A DNA stretch of 35,345 bases from Coleofasciculus sp. LEGE 07092 (lineage in GTDB: Bacteria > Cyanobacteriota > Cyanobacteriia > Cyanobacteriales > Coleofasciculaceae): positions 1 through 35,345 of the forward strand of contig NZ_JADEWY010000067.1 in assembly GCF_015207375.1 (NCBI RefSeq), written 5' to 3'. The position numbers were made by a program, and so were the translations under genes. Below the pieces are notes generated by a model. That model saw nothing but the letters and a program-made list of their open reading frames with translations. It searched no databases and was not told the DNA's origin. Below, piece by piece: positions 16,178-24,255 of this stretch. Every line of letters begins with the position of its first letter. The stretch's first letter is position 1.

Positions 16178-17152
16178 TTAAACAGCGCCACTATTTTTAC
16201 TAAAAACGACAAAAATTGTTTTAAAAATGAGTTTCAAGTCATAGATCAAGCTCCAGTTGCGCTGGTAGCGCAAATCTAGTTCGATGATATCCTTGAAATC
16301 ATGGATTTGATTGCGTCCATTAACCTGCCACTCCCCAGTCATCCCTGGTTTGACATCCAAACGCTGCCACTCCGGGACTTCATAATAATCAACCTCATCA
16401 GGCGTAGGTGGTCGGGTGCCAACCAAACTCATCTCACCTTTGAGGACATTCAAAAACTGAGGTAGTTCATCAAGGCTGGTTTTTCGTAAAAACTGACCGA
16501 CTCGCGTCACTCTAGAATCGGAGAAGTCACCTTCCCCTACTGTTTTTATCCTAATTTTACCCTGGCTAATATCTTCGGTCCCAACATACATAGAGCGAAA
16601 TTTCCAAATCCAAAACTGCTTGCCCATCCAACCACAGCGGATTTGCCCAAAGAAGATAGGTCCGGGGGTATCTAGTTTAATGGCGATCGCAATGGGAATA
16701 AACGCAATTGCAGTAATTACCAGCCCAACTATCCCACCCACAATATCTACAAACCGCTTCACCCAAGAGCGAACCGACGAGTGAGTTGTGGGCAGTTGTG
16801 ATGGCGTCCTGGGTTCAGCCAAGGGTTCTACCGTTAAAATCTGGTCAAGTCCAGTCATGGTTAAGACAGCCATCACAGGTTTGCTTACTCCCTTGAGGAC
16901 TATTGCCACCCCTTTGTTTTGGGCATTTTTGTAATTGCTAACCAAAGCACCAATGCCACAGCTATCGATAAACGTAGTCTGGCTAAAGTCAAAAATAATT
17001 TCTTGGGGAAGAGAATCTCTCTGCAAAACTTGATTGCAGGTATCTTTAAACGCCACGGCTTCAAGCACGCTCAGGCGATTGGGTAGTTGCATGACTGGCG
17101 TATCGTTGCAGAGCATCACCTGAAAATCTGTCTCGGACATTGGATCAACCAT
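16178..17152 (-). CDS. STAS domain fused to an undecaprenyl-phosphate sugar phosphotransferase
   Basis: 324 residues in two parts. Residues about 8-108 form an anti-anti-sigma STAS domain with the phosphorylation loop TFIDSCGIGALV. Residues about 128-324 form a bacterial sugar transferase (WbaP/WcaJ class): VKRFVDIVGGIVGLV with one membrane helix, then LDTPGPIFFGQIRCGWMGKQF, WKFRSMYVG, RVGQFLRKTSLDELPQFLNVLKGEMSLVGTRPP and KPGMTGEWQVNGR. This enzyme class loads the first sugar-1-phosphate of an exopolysaccharide unit onto the lipid carrier. It replaces the usual long N-terminal membrane region with a regulatory domain. An RsbW-like kinase gene follows after 26 nt. Regulation of the first polysaccharide step by Ser phosphorylation is a natural inference but unproven. 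Confidence 0.9.
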   Translation of the reverse strand: MVDPMSETDFQVMLCNDTPVMQLPNRLSVLEAVAFKDTCNQVLQRDSLPQEIIFDFSQTTFIDSCGIGALVSNYKNAQNKGVAIVLKGVSKPVMAVLTMTGLDQILTVEPLAEPRTPSQLPTTHSSVRSWVKRFVDIVGGIVGLVITAIAFIPIAIAIKLDTPGPIFFGQIRCGWMGKQFWIWKFRSMYVGTEDISQGKIRIKTVGEGDFSDSRVTRVGQFLRKTSLDELPQFLNVLKGEMSLVGTRPPTPDEVDYYEVPEWQRLDVKPGMTGEWQVNGRNQIHDFKDIIELDLRYQRNWSLIYDLKLIFKTIFVVFSKNSGAV

Positions 17153-17259
17153 AAAGACCTAGTGCAGTGGTGTTAACCTAGGGTTCTGACCAATATTGTG
17201 TCTTAGAACTTCCAACTTCACCAGAGATTTTATTTAAAGTCATCCTCAATCCAGTAAAA

Positions 17260-18042
17260 ATGTCTGCCAAAACACAACTCACCGCACGACTCATTGAGGT
17301 TTTTTCTGCCATTCAAGGTGAAGGGCTAAATGTCGGTGTCCGTCAGTTATTTATTCGCTTTGCCTTATGTGATTTACGTTGCTACTTCTGCGATAGCGCC
17401 CACACCTGGAACGCTCCTGGCTCATGCGATATCGAGCAGACTCCCGGACGTCGTGACTTTGAAACACACCCCAATCCGGTATCCCTGTCACGCTTGTTGG
17501 CGTGGGTGGAGCGACTCAATCAACCGGGATTGCACGAGAGTATCAGCCTGACTGGTGGAGAACCCCTGTTGCAGGCTCCTTTTTTAGCGGAGTTTTTGCC
17601 TCAGTTGCGACAGTTAACCGGATTGCCTATTTACCTGGAAACGGGCGGACATCGCCCAGAACAATTAGCAAAAATTTTACCCGACTTGGACTCAGTGGGG
17701 ATGGATATAAAGCTGCCGAGCGTGAGTGGGGAAAATCGCTGGCAAGCTCACGCCGAGTTTTTGCAACAGTGCTGTGATGCACGAATAGACGTTTTTGTCA
17801 AATTAATTATTTCTAGCACAACTGACCCGGCTGAACTGGAACGGGCAGCAGAGTTGGTGGTAGCGTGTAGCCCCAGTATTCCTGTGGTTTTGCAACCTGT
17901 AACACCCCTTGAAACTCCCCTTCACCTGCCGGTGCTGCCGCCAATACCTGAGCGCGTTTTAGAGTGGCAGGCTTTGATGAAGCGCCATCTCAAATCGGTG
18001 CGCGTGGTGCCTCAGACTCACAAATTAATCGGTCAGCTTTAG
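17260..18042 (+). CDS. queE: 7-carboxy-7-deazaguanine synthase QueE-like radical SAM enzyme
   Basis: 260 residues. The substrate and FeS part is EVFSAIQGEGLNVGVRQLFIR followed by ALCDLRCYFCDSAHTW, in which the three Cys of CxxxCxxC bind the 4Fe-4S cluster. SLTGGEPLLQAP is the SAM-binding GGE motif, and LETGGH and SVGMDIKLPS follow. QueE converts carboxytetrahydropterin to carboxydeazaguanine, the ring-contraction step towards queuosine in tRNA. The segment between the FeS loop and the GGE motif (CDIEQTPGRRDFETHPNP) is of the longer type. It is divergent from the STAS-transferase gene, sharing a 107-nt promoter region, and its stop overlaps the convergent DUF3318 gene by 4 nt. Confidence 0.88.
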   Translation: MSAKTQLTARLIEVFSAIQGEGLNVGVRQLFIRFALCDLRCYFCDSAHTWNAPGSCDIEQTPGRRDFETHPNPVSLSRLLAWVERLNQPGLHESISLTGGEPLLQAPFLAEFLPQLRQLTGLPIYLETGGHRPEQLAKILPDLDSVGMDIKLPSVSGENRWQAHAEFLQQCCDARIDVFVKLIISSTTDPAELERAAELVVACSPSIPVVLQPVTPLETPLHLPVLPPIPERVLEWQALMKRHLKSVRVVPQTHKLIGQL

Positions 18043-18683
18043 ATTGCCTCTTCCCGCTTGCTTTTCGCTCTGGCTTTGGCTTGGGCGGCACTCTTTTTGA
18101 GAGCAGCAAGACGGACTTCGTATCTGCGCCGCTGACGCCGACTGGGAGTAATTTCAACTAAGGTTTTCAAGGCACTGCCGAGACTTTTGTAAGCGTTGGG
18201 TAGGGTGTAACCAAAGCGAGTGGCAAGAGCGATCGATTTTTCGTCTGCTTCGATTTCTGCCTTGATGGTTTTTTCCCCATTGTTTTTCTGGTAGAGTCTC
18301 CAACCCGAGACGCCACATAGTGCCAGGGCTAACAATAACAGCAAGCCATCTTGTACCCAAAGTTCTCCTACGGCACCACCTAAACCAATGGCTAGGGCTG
18401 CCATTTCCCAGCCTTCTTTTGGAATCGTGTCGTTTTGAATGCGAGCAACTTCGTGCCAGAATAAAAGATTACGCTGGTCAAGGGCAAGTTGTTCCCATTT
18501 CACTAGGTCGATTTGAATTTCAACTTCGTCTCTGCCAATCTCTTCGCTACGGAGCAAGGGGGGATTAACTTCCGTTGTGCCTTCTACCATGACCCAGCTT
18601 TGCAATTCGGGTGGCAGCAAGCCTTTCAATCGCCGCAGTTCACTCAGCTCGGCTTTGGCAGAAGAAGTTGCATAAGATGTCAT
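18039..18683 (-). CDS. DUF3318 membrane protein
   Basis: 214 residues matching the cyanobacterial DUF3318 family: an N-terminal ELSELRRLKGLLPPELQSW, RNLLFWHEVARIQND, one or two hydrophobic stretches (MAALAIGLGGAVGELW and LLLLLALALCGVSGWRLY), then a charged helix containing ADEKSIALATRFGYTLPNAY. The C-terminus is highly basic, rich in Lys, Arg and Ala, and could contact RNA or membrane phospholipid. Function is unknown. The LLFWHEVARIQ segment recalls the HExxx helices of M48-like membrane peptidases, but the zinc HExxH is absent (HEVAR). Convergent with queE, overlapping it by 4 nt. Confidence 0.8.
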   Translation of the reverse strand: MTSYATSSAKAELSELRRLKGLLPPELQSWVMVEGTTEVNPPLLRSEEIGRDEVEIQIDLVKWEQLALDQRNLLFWHEVARIQNDTIPKEGWEMAALAIGLGGAVGELWVQDGLLLLLALALCGVSGWRLYQKNNGEKTIKAEIEADEKSIALATRFGYTLPNAYKSLGSALKTLVEITPSRRQRRRYEVRLAALKKSAAQAKARAKSKREEAI

Positions 18684-18973
18684 AGATCTGCCTCTGGGAA
18701 ACTCAAAACAATAAATAAGGGTATCATTTGGAAGTATAGCGATAAATCTATCTTAATATATTGCGAGAGGACTCCCGTTATAACCGCAGATTAATGGCGA
18801 GAGTGTCAAGATACCCGTTAGAAAACTCTGGCGTCTGATTAGGAAAGAATTATCGAGAACTTTAAAAAAATTTGGTTAGCATTTGCATAGCATGGTGATT
18901 TACCAACAAAGCGGGGCATAGCCGACGTCTGAACTCCTGAACTTCTTTGTTCAAAATCAACGTCAAAAATTAC
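18684..18973. other. Intergenic region without a recognisable gene
   Basis: About 290 nt between the DUF3318 start and the serpin end. It is AT-rich near 18710-18760, where the DUF3318 promoter should lie on the minus strand, but I cannot assign boxes. No hairpin with a T-run was found for the serpin transcript. Confidence 0.5.
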
Positions 18974-20251
18974 CTACTCTTGCGGTTCTCGAATGGAACC
19001 CATGAACAAAAGTGTTCCAGTCTGGTTGTCACGAATTGCGCAGAAGAAGGGACGGTTAACCACCATTCGGAAAGGTTCTTCTGGAATAGAGATAGATGTG
19101 GTAACAGCGCCGATAGAAGTTACAGCAGCGGCTTCAGTTCCTTCTTCATTCACTTCAACAAAGGTTTTGTGCGTAACTTGATCAATTCCCACAGGAAACT
19201 CGCTCAGATTGGCGAAATTTGCACCATCGCCGAAGGCTGACTCCATACCCAACGCTTTCAGGGCATCATTGAGTTCTACACCGTACTCCAATTTGAAACG
19301 GGGCAGAACAATGGAGCCATTTCGTTGGCGGAACTGATTCATCCACTGTTGCCAATTTTCAGTCGTTAATTGCTGCTGAAATGTGTCTAGATTTGCTGTT
19401 TCATGGGGTAAGAAGACGTAAAAACTCAAGCGTCCTTCACCGTAAGGCAGACTAATCGCTTGAAATTCATCGTTTTCATAGTACCGATATTTCCCAAATT
19501 GCGACATCATTGGGTGTTGCTTTTGGGTGCCATCTTCTAGAGAAAAGGGACGTTCTGTTGTCTGATTTTCCTCAAATTTGTCTGTCCAGTTCCCTTTAAA
19601 ATAAATGGCATTGATTAAAAATAGAATATCATCGGATTTAATTTGGTCGATGATTTGAGGAATTTTGCCGTTTGTATTTTCTTTAACCCAGGTATTGATA
19701 ACCTGAGGAGCATCAGGATTAGCAAAATCTAGTTCCGTAACTTTTGCCTTATAAAACTGCTGGTTGCTGTGTAAGAATTCTGGTTTGAAAGGAATGCCTT
19801 CCTTTGCCCACAGGGAATTAGCTATCGATAGCTCAACTTCCGAATCAGCATTTGCTAACGACGCTTTTAAGGCTTGATTCCCTTCATTGATGTCCTGCAA
19901 ACTCATGCCTTGCAGTTCTAGTGCCTTTGCCATTTCTTGTTGAGTTTCGCCACTGGCACCGTTATACATCATGGCAAGGGCGATCGCGACACTGGTTGGT
20001 GAGATAAAAACATTTTGATCGCTCTCTTGCTTGAGAATTTCGGAAAACAGATTAAACCCAAATCTAGTATTGGCTGCAACCAGTTGGGAATTAACTTGGG
20101 GATTGGGTAACTGTGCGATTAACTCTGGAGATTTAGGCGTTTGGGAGTTAAGGGCATTTATCTTCTGAGCCATCAATCCTCCTAAGAGTCCAACTAAAAC
20201 TATACCTGCTGCTGCGATACCAGTTGTTCGGCTGAATGCTTTCCAGTTCAT
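18974..20251 (-). CDS. Serpin-family protease inhibitor with N-terminal export or anchor segment
   Basis: 425 residues from the ATG at 20251, chosen because AGAGG precedes it closely and the export segment starts there; the frame is open further upstream. Residues about 8-30 (GIAAAGIVLVGLLGGLMAQ) are a signal peptide or anchor. The serpin fold follows: NVFISPTSVAIALAMMYNGA, SLWAKEG, LINAIYFKGNW, and the hinge EVNEEGTEAAAVT. The hinge has small residues at P12-P9, as in inhibitory serpins, and the family ending VVNRPFFCAIRDNQTGTLLFMG is present. The reactive-loop stretch SIGAVTTSISIP puts small or hydroxyl residues at the scissile site, suggesting elastase- or subtilisin-like targets. It is monocistronic. 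Bacterial serpins are patchy in distribution, so horizontal origin is possible. Confidence 0.9.
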   Translation of the reverse strand: MNWKAFSRTTGIAAAGIVLVGLLGGLMAQKINALNSQTPKSPELIAQLPNPQVNSQLVAANTRFGFNLFSEILKQESDQNVFISPTSVAIALAMMYNGASGETQQEMAKALELQGMSLQDINEGNQALKASLANADSEVELSIANSLWAKEGIPFKPEFLHSNQQFYKAKVTELDFANPDAPQVINTWVKENTNGKIPQIIDQIKSDDILFLINAIYFKGNWTDKFEENQTTERPFSLEDGTQKQHPMMSQFGKYRYYENDEFQAISLPYGEGRLSFYVFLPHETANLDTFQQQLTTENWQQWMNQFRQRNGSIVLPRFKLEYGVELNDALKALGMESAFGDGANFANLSEFPVGIDQVTHKTFVEVNEEGTEAAAVTSIGAVTTSISIPEEPFRMVVNRPFFCAIRDNQTGTLLFMGSIREPQE

Positions 20252-20395
20252 TTCGCTACCTCTGTTACTCCATGGTAGTTCTAGGATGACTTGTTTTAGC
20301 TGGAGGTGTTCCACTGGTTACACTTTTGGTAACTTTCTCCGTCTGCGATTTGCTTAGGGTAGTTGGGGTAAACAATGGAGTGCGATCGCTATCTG

Positions 20396-21013
20396 TCATT
20401 CTGCACCAGCTTTCATGATTCGGGTAAGAGTAGTGAAGAAGCGATCGCAATTTGGAGCAGCTTTGCGTACTTTCTCAACATTTAACCGTTCTAGAATTGG
20501 CGAAGTATGGCGGGTCTTATGATATTCTTTCTTGAGTGTATTTCGGGTAGCTGCTTTCAGAGCGGATTCCAGTGTGTTTTTCTCAATATCCTCCACCTTT
20601 GGATTCTTGGGAATTGCACTTTCTTGGAATCCTTTTCCGTAGTAATCGCGTAGAGCATCAATGTCTGCGATAAACCAGGCTTCCATCGTTTGAACCATCA
20701 GATAGCAGTGAGTGTCATCAGTACCCAGGCAATCCCAGCCATCCTCAACTCTATTTTTGAGATACTCCCATGGTTTCTGTTGCTTATCGATAGCTCCTTC
20801 TGAATCTACCAGTAGAATAATGAAGGCATTTGGATGTTTTTTCAGGGCAATCCTAAAAGCTTTGTAAGTATCGCCTCTCGAACCACATAGCTTCAGCGTT
20901 GCTATTTTAATATTGTTTTGTTTGGCTGCCTCATAAATAGGTTGAAAGAAGGTACGAAATCCCTGACGTAGTTGAGGATCGCCTTCAATATAAATATGGA
21001 TTTCTTTTACCAT
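20396..21013 (-). CDS. DUF4276 (TOPRIM-like) protein, partner of the AAA ATPase
   Basis: 205 residues. The start IHIYIEGDPQLRQGFRTFF has the Glu of an IEG motif, AFIILLVDSEGAID has the second acidic motif, and CYLMVQTMEAWFIADIDAL the third block, the order seen in DUF4276/TOPRIM-like nucleases. The C-terminus is basic (RNTLKKEYHKTRHTS, SPILERLNVEKVRKAAP). It overlaps the upstream AAA ATPase by 7 nt, so the two are translated together. AAA ATPase plus TOPRIM-type effector is the layout of OLD-like and PARIS-like phage defences, though PARIS itself uses a different effector family. A nuclease role is inferred; the metal ligands look intact. Confidence 0.75.
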   Translation of the reverse strand: MVKEIHIYIEGDPQLRQGFRTFFQPIYEAAKQNNIKIATLKLCGSRGDTYKAFRIALKKHPNAFIILLVDSEGAIDKQQKPWEYLKNRVEDGWDCLGTDDTHCYLMVQTMEAWFIADIDALRDYYGKGFQESAIPKNPKVEDIEKNTLESALKAATRNTLKKEYHKTRHTSPILERLNVEKVRKAAPNCDRFFTTLTRIMKAGAE

Positions 21014-22182
21014 CGAGTTCCCCCGATTTCACCCATACGCCAGAGATGACCGAGAGAAAAGTCTTCAAGCCATTCTTTCAGGTCTTCAGGATTGAGACGT
21101 TTCAGGTGGCTTCCTTTTTCATCTCGCTCACACACGAGTACTGACTCAGGTGGGAGTGCGGAAACTAAAGCATCTGAATGAGTAGTAACGATTAATTGTG
21201 TTCGTTGAGAGGCTTCGATGAGTAATTCAGCAATGGTAGGTAGAATATCGGGATGTAACCCAATTTCTGGTTCTTCAATACAGATGAGTGGTGGTGGAGT
21301 GGGATCGAGAAGTAAAGCCAGCAAAAATAGATAGCGGAGTGTACCATCTGATAAGCGATTTATAGGAATTGGCTGAATTAGACCTTCCTCACGAATAAAT
21401 ATCTGAACCGTGCCACTATATATCCTTACTGTGAGTTCTTCTACTTCCTCATAAAACTTCTTGAGATTATCGATGATAGTCTTACTTCCTAGCTGATATT
21501 GTAGATTATTAAAAACTAGTCCTATGTTACTTCCATCTTCTAAGAGAGGATGTGCAGGTAGATATGCATTTTGAGGCTTCTTTAGTTTTGAATTTGAGCC
21601 TATATACCATTCATCATATATGCAAATATTTTTTAATTTATTCGACAAATAGGTTATTTCTGGATGTTGTTGAGGTGCTCTTATTTGATAGATAATTGAC
21701 TGATTAGCCACAAAGCTATTTGATTTCATGGGCATTAATCCCTGACCTTTTATTTTGATGATAGGATTGCCCTGTTGATAGCGGTAGAAAAAATCAACTT
21801 CTTCGGCATCCTGATTTGCTGGATCGTAGTTCTCTACAACTTCATCTATAATCTCTAGTTTCTGATTGACTTCAGTGAAATTAAGCCTGTAGCGTAAGGG
21901 CATATTTCCTTCTGGATAGCCTATAATTGCCTCAATCTCAGCTATCGGACTCTCTTCACTTTTCCAAAGCAACTCACTGATACCTCCACCTTTACGAATT
22001 GCCGCCGTCAAATCTTTTGGCGTAGCTCTTAGAAGTCCCACCGCTTCAATTAAATTAGATTTACCGGAGGTATTCCGACCAATAAGCACATTGAGGGGTT
22101 GCAGTTCAATTTCTTCACCCTCACTTCCATAGGACAGTAAGTTTTTGAGTCGCAGGGTGCGAATCAACCGTTTGCCTTCCAC
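21007..22182 (-). CDS. OLD/RecF-like AAA ATPase (AAA_21 type)
   Basis: 391 residues. Walker A is VLIGRNTSGKSNLIEA near residue 35, preceded by IRTLRLKNLLSYG. The ABC-like signature region is INRLSDGTLRYLFLLALLL. Walker B is PLICIEEPEIGLHP with the catalytic Glu, and the H-loop is VTTHSDALVSALP. About 200 residues between Walker A and the signature are beta-rich with no coiled-coil hinge, typical of small single-chain AAA_21/OLD ATPases, not of SMC proteins. It ends with a 7-nt overlap into the DUF4276 gene. In such pairs the ATPase is thought to sense and gate a nuclease effector; that role is inferred here from family and layout. Confidence 0.85.
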   Translation of the reverse strand: MEGKRLIRTLRLKNLLSYGSEGEEIELQPLNVLIGRNTSGKSNLIEAVGLLRATPKDLTAAIRKGGGISELLWKSEESPIAEIEAIIGYPEGNMPLRYRLNFTEVNQKLEIIDEVVENYDPANQDAEEVDFFYRYQQGNPIIKIKGQGLMPMKSNSFVANQSIIYQIRAPQQHPEITYLSNKLKNICIYDEWYIGSNSKLKKPQNAYLPAHPLLEDGSNIGLVFNNLQYQLGSKTIIDNLKKFYEEVEELTVRIYSGTVQIFIREEGLIQPIPINRLSDGTLRYLFLLALLLDPTPPPLICIEEPEIGLHPDILPTIAELLIEASQRTQLIVTTHSDALVSALPPESVLVCERDEKGSHLKRLNPEDLKEWLEDFSLGHLWRMGEIGGTRW

Positions 22183-22382
22183 TTCATCCTCCTATGTCAA
22201 ATTAGTTTATTTTAGAACAGTCAAGCAGTTCTGATAAAGTAGAGCATTGAGCCTAGCCAAATTCTAGCAGTCGGTTAAGCTAAGTACTGGCTCCGGAGCG
22301 ATCGCTCTGGTTAACTGACAAAATTCTCCAAGCCTAACGGTTACGCTCACATCTTGCACCATTTTCAGTAAACCCGAAAACC

Positions 22383-22525
22383 AGCCCAGAGTTAAAACTC
22401 CGGGCTAATAGCTTAAGTCCATTGAAATGGACTACAACTTTTGTCCAGTCGTATGCGAGACGAATGCAAGCTATGAGACAGTAGTTTGAACCACTGGCGG
22501 GTTGTTGCCACTGGTGCAAGTCTCA
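22383..22525 (+). ncRNA. Candidate structured RNA (possibly HEARO/omega-RNA-like, without nuclease gene)
   Basis: Stems in order: AGCCCAGAGTT with AACTCCGGGCT (22383-22406, one bulge or mismatch); an enclosing stem ATAGCTT (22408-22414) with AAGCTAT (22468-22474); inside it AGTCCATT with AATGGACT (22416-22433); then TGAGAC (22474-22479) closed by GTCTCA (22520-22525) around two copies of CCACTGG. Four mutually compatible perfect or near-perfect stems in 143 nt are unlikely by chance. The layout reminds me of cyanobacterial HEARO RNAs that guide IsrB/IscB-type nucleases, but no such gene is nearby and I recall the family only from general appearance. The strand is chosen from that resemblance. 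The rest of the 22183-22600 gap shows no gene. Confidence 0.4.
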
Positions 22526-22600
22526 GTTTTAACTTCAGCTATCAGTAAGGGACTTAATTTACTCTTGCAGATGTTGTTGACTCCCAAAAGCAGCAACTCA

Positions 22601-24115
22601 CTACCGCCGTAACTTCTTAAGTGTACTCACTACTTCCTTAGAAGACTTCATGTCTCCGCGATCATAAAACAATTTTGCCGCTGTTTGCAAATCCATAATC
22701 CCTCTTTGACTATTCCCAAGGCGATAGTAAGCAAAACCCCGACAAGTCAAAGCCGTAGCATCCTTACTATTCATTTTCAAAACCGCATTAAAGTCTTGAA
22801 CTGCCCCTTGAAAATCTCCTTTCTCAAGCTTATCTACACCCCGCTGATGGTACTCTTTCGCAGTTGGCTGAACTGTAGGAACAGATGTTTGTTTTGCGGG
22901 TTGCTCATAGAATACTGCACCCAGTTGGGATGCCAGACTCTCAAAGTCGCCTTGATCGCTCTCCTCATGAAGTACCTCATTGGACAGCACCTGAGTATTA
23001 ACAGAGAGAATGGAGGCTTTTTCTAAATCCTCCATCGCGCCTTTGTAATCCCCTAGAGCCGAACGGACAGTACTGCGTCGGTTATAAGCTTCAGAATTAT
23101 TGGGATCGAGATTCAATACCCGATCGTAAGCATTAAGGGCAGCTTGATAATCCCCTAACTCGTATCGCAAATTACCTTGTACAATTAAACCTTGAACGAG
23201 TTGCTGCTCTTCATCCTCATCTGCTTCCTGTTCCTCGTTCAACCCAGGCGCAATCTGGCTAAAAAATGCTTTGGCAGCAACCGGATTAATCCGCAAGGCT
23301 CGATCGAAATCCTCAAGGCTTCCTTGATTCTCACCGAATTGCATTCGGGTATAACCCCGGTTAAGATACGCTTGGGCATCGTTGGGATTGAATTGGAGTA
23401 CTTGGCTGAAATCCGCGATCGCACCTTCATACTCTCCCAACACCACTCGATTCATCCCTCGGTTAAAATAAGCGGGGGCAAAATTGGGATTAAGCTGCAA
23501 GGCGCGATCGCAATCCTCCATCGCCCCTTGATAGTCGTCTACCTCAAACCGAGCAATACTACGATTCAGATACCCTTCCGCCAGATTCGGGTTAATTCTT
23601 AAAACTTCATCGCAATCGGCGATCGCTCCTTGATAATCTTCTAATTCCACCCGCAACAGACTGCGATTCAGGTAAGCTTTGGCATAGTTAGGATCAATCT
23701 GCACGGCGCGATCATAATCCTGCATCGCTCCCCAGCGATCGCTTAACTGAGAACGAATCAAACCGCGATCGCTGTAAACCGCAGCATTGTTAGGGTTAAG
23801 TTGCAGAGCTTGACTGTAATCCTGAATAGCTCCGAGGGTATCTCCCCTATAATACCGACTCCGAGCGCGGTAACTGTAAGCTTCGGCAAAATCGGGAGCC
23901 AGTCGCAATGCTTGGTTAAAGTCCTCAATTGCACTGCGATAGTCGCCGTGACTAAACTTATCCAGCCCTTGCTTGAAAAAATCCTCTGCCGGAACAGATG
24001 GCGTTTGGTTTTGATTCTCTAACTCCAAACCTGCCACCGGATTAGAAGCAGCCTCGGACACTTGTCGATTCCCTGATGAAATCATGGCTTTATCCTGATG
24101 ATTATCCCTGCTCAT
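22601..24115 (-). CDS. Tetratricopeptide repeat protein
   Basis: 504 residues with about eleven TPR units of 34 residues, recognisable by alternating A-AY-NR and G-Y-GAI-D-D-AL-LNP signatures. Units 1-7 are consecutive (residues about 43-280), then an acidic spacer (EEQEADEDEEQQ), two more units, a Ser/Gln/Pro-rich linker of about 60 residues, and two final units. TPR arrays mediate protein-protein contact. There is no signal peptide or membrane segment, so it is a cytoplasmic scaffold with unknown partners. It is monocistronic. Five HIP1 octamers lie in 23415-23772, one of the densest clusters in the window, matching repeated codon contexts in the TPR units. Confidence 0.85.
   Translation of the reverse strand: MSRDNHQDKAMISSGNRQVSEAASNPVAGLELENQNQTPSVPAEDFFKQGLDKFSHGDYRSAIEDFNQALRLAPDFAEAYSYRARSRYYRGDTLGAIQDYSQALQLNPNNAAVYSDRGLIRSQLSDRWGAMQDYDRAVQIDPNYAKAYLNRSLLRVELEDYQGAIADCDEVLRINPNLAEGYLNRSIARFEVDDYQGAMEDCDRALQLNPNFAPAYFNRGMNRVVLGEYEGAIADFSQVLQFNPNDAQAYLNRGYTRMQFGENQGSLEDFDRALRINPVAAKAFFSQIAPGLNEEQEADEDEEQQLVQGLIVQGNLRYELGDYQAALNAYDRVLNLDPNNSEAYNRRSTVRSALGDYKGAMEDLEKASILSVNTQVLSNEVLHEESDQGDFESLASQLGAVFYEQPAKQTSVPTVQPTAKEYHQRGVDKLEKGDFQGAVQDFNAVLKMNSKDATALTCRGFAYYRLGNSQRGIMDLQTAAKLFYDRGDMKSSKEVVSTLKKLRR
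23415..23772. repeat. Cluster of five HIP1 octamers (GCGATCGC)
   Basis: Copies at 23415-23422, 23504-23511, 23619-23626, 23735-23742 and 23765-23772, all within the TPR gene. HIP1 is the over-represented palindrome typical of many cyanobacterial genomes; other copies in the window include those near 486, 9213, 12406, 16684, 22298, 26188, 28728 and 34569. Confidence 0.9.
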
Positions 24116-24140
24116 GTTCGGAAACCGAACATTTCCTCTA
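24116..24140 (-). promoter_or_regulatory. Hairpin between Shine-Dalgarno and start codon of the TPR gene, with six-codon upstream frame
   Basis: On the minus strand AGAGGAAAT is followed by a perfect hairpin GTTCGG-TTT-CCGAAC (24116-24130) that abuts the ATG at 24115. Folding brings the AGAGG to normal distance from that ATG. Alternatively the ATG inside GGAAATG opens a six-codon frame (MFGFRT) whose TGA overlaps the main ATG. Either would affect translation of the TPR gene. Confidence 0.4.
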
Positions 24141-24255
24141 AGTGTTGTTTCACAGGGATAACCGACTCATCCGGTAAAAATGCTATCTTATGCCAATTTT
24201 CTTTAGTCGTGGCAGAGATACACTGATTGGAGTAAAGGTTTGATTTTACGTTCCT

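Noticed and set aside
20315..20340. GTTAC/GTAAC inverted repeat between the serpin and DUF4276 genes as a terminator
   Set aside because: Only five pairs and no T-run on the minus strand.
22334..22519. Minus-strand open frame of 61 codons
   Set aside because: It lies within the stems of the candidate structured RNA, has no recognisable protein features and no ribosome-binding site.
22488..22525. Cobalamin riboswitch or tRNA-like element
   Set aside because: GCCACTGG recalls part of the cobalamin core, but the B12 box and the other conserved segments are absent; there is no cloverleaf.
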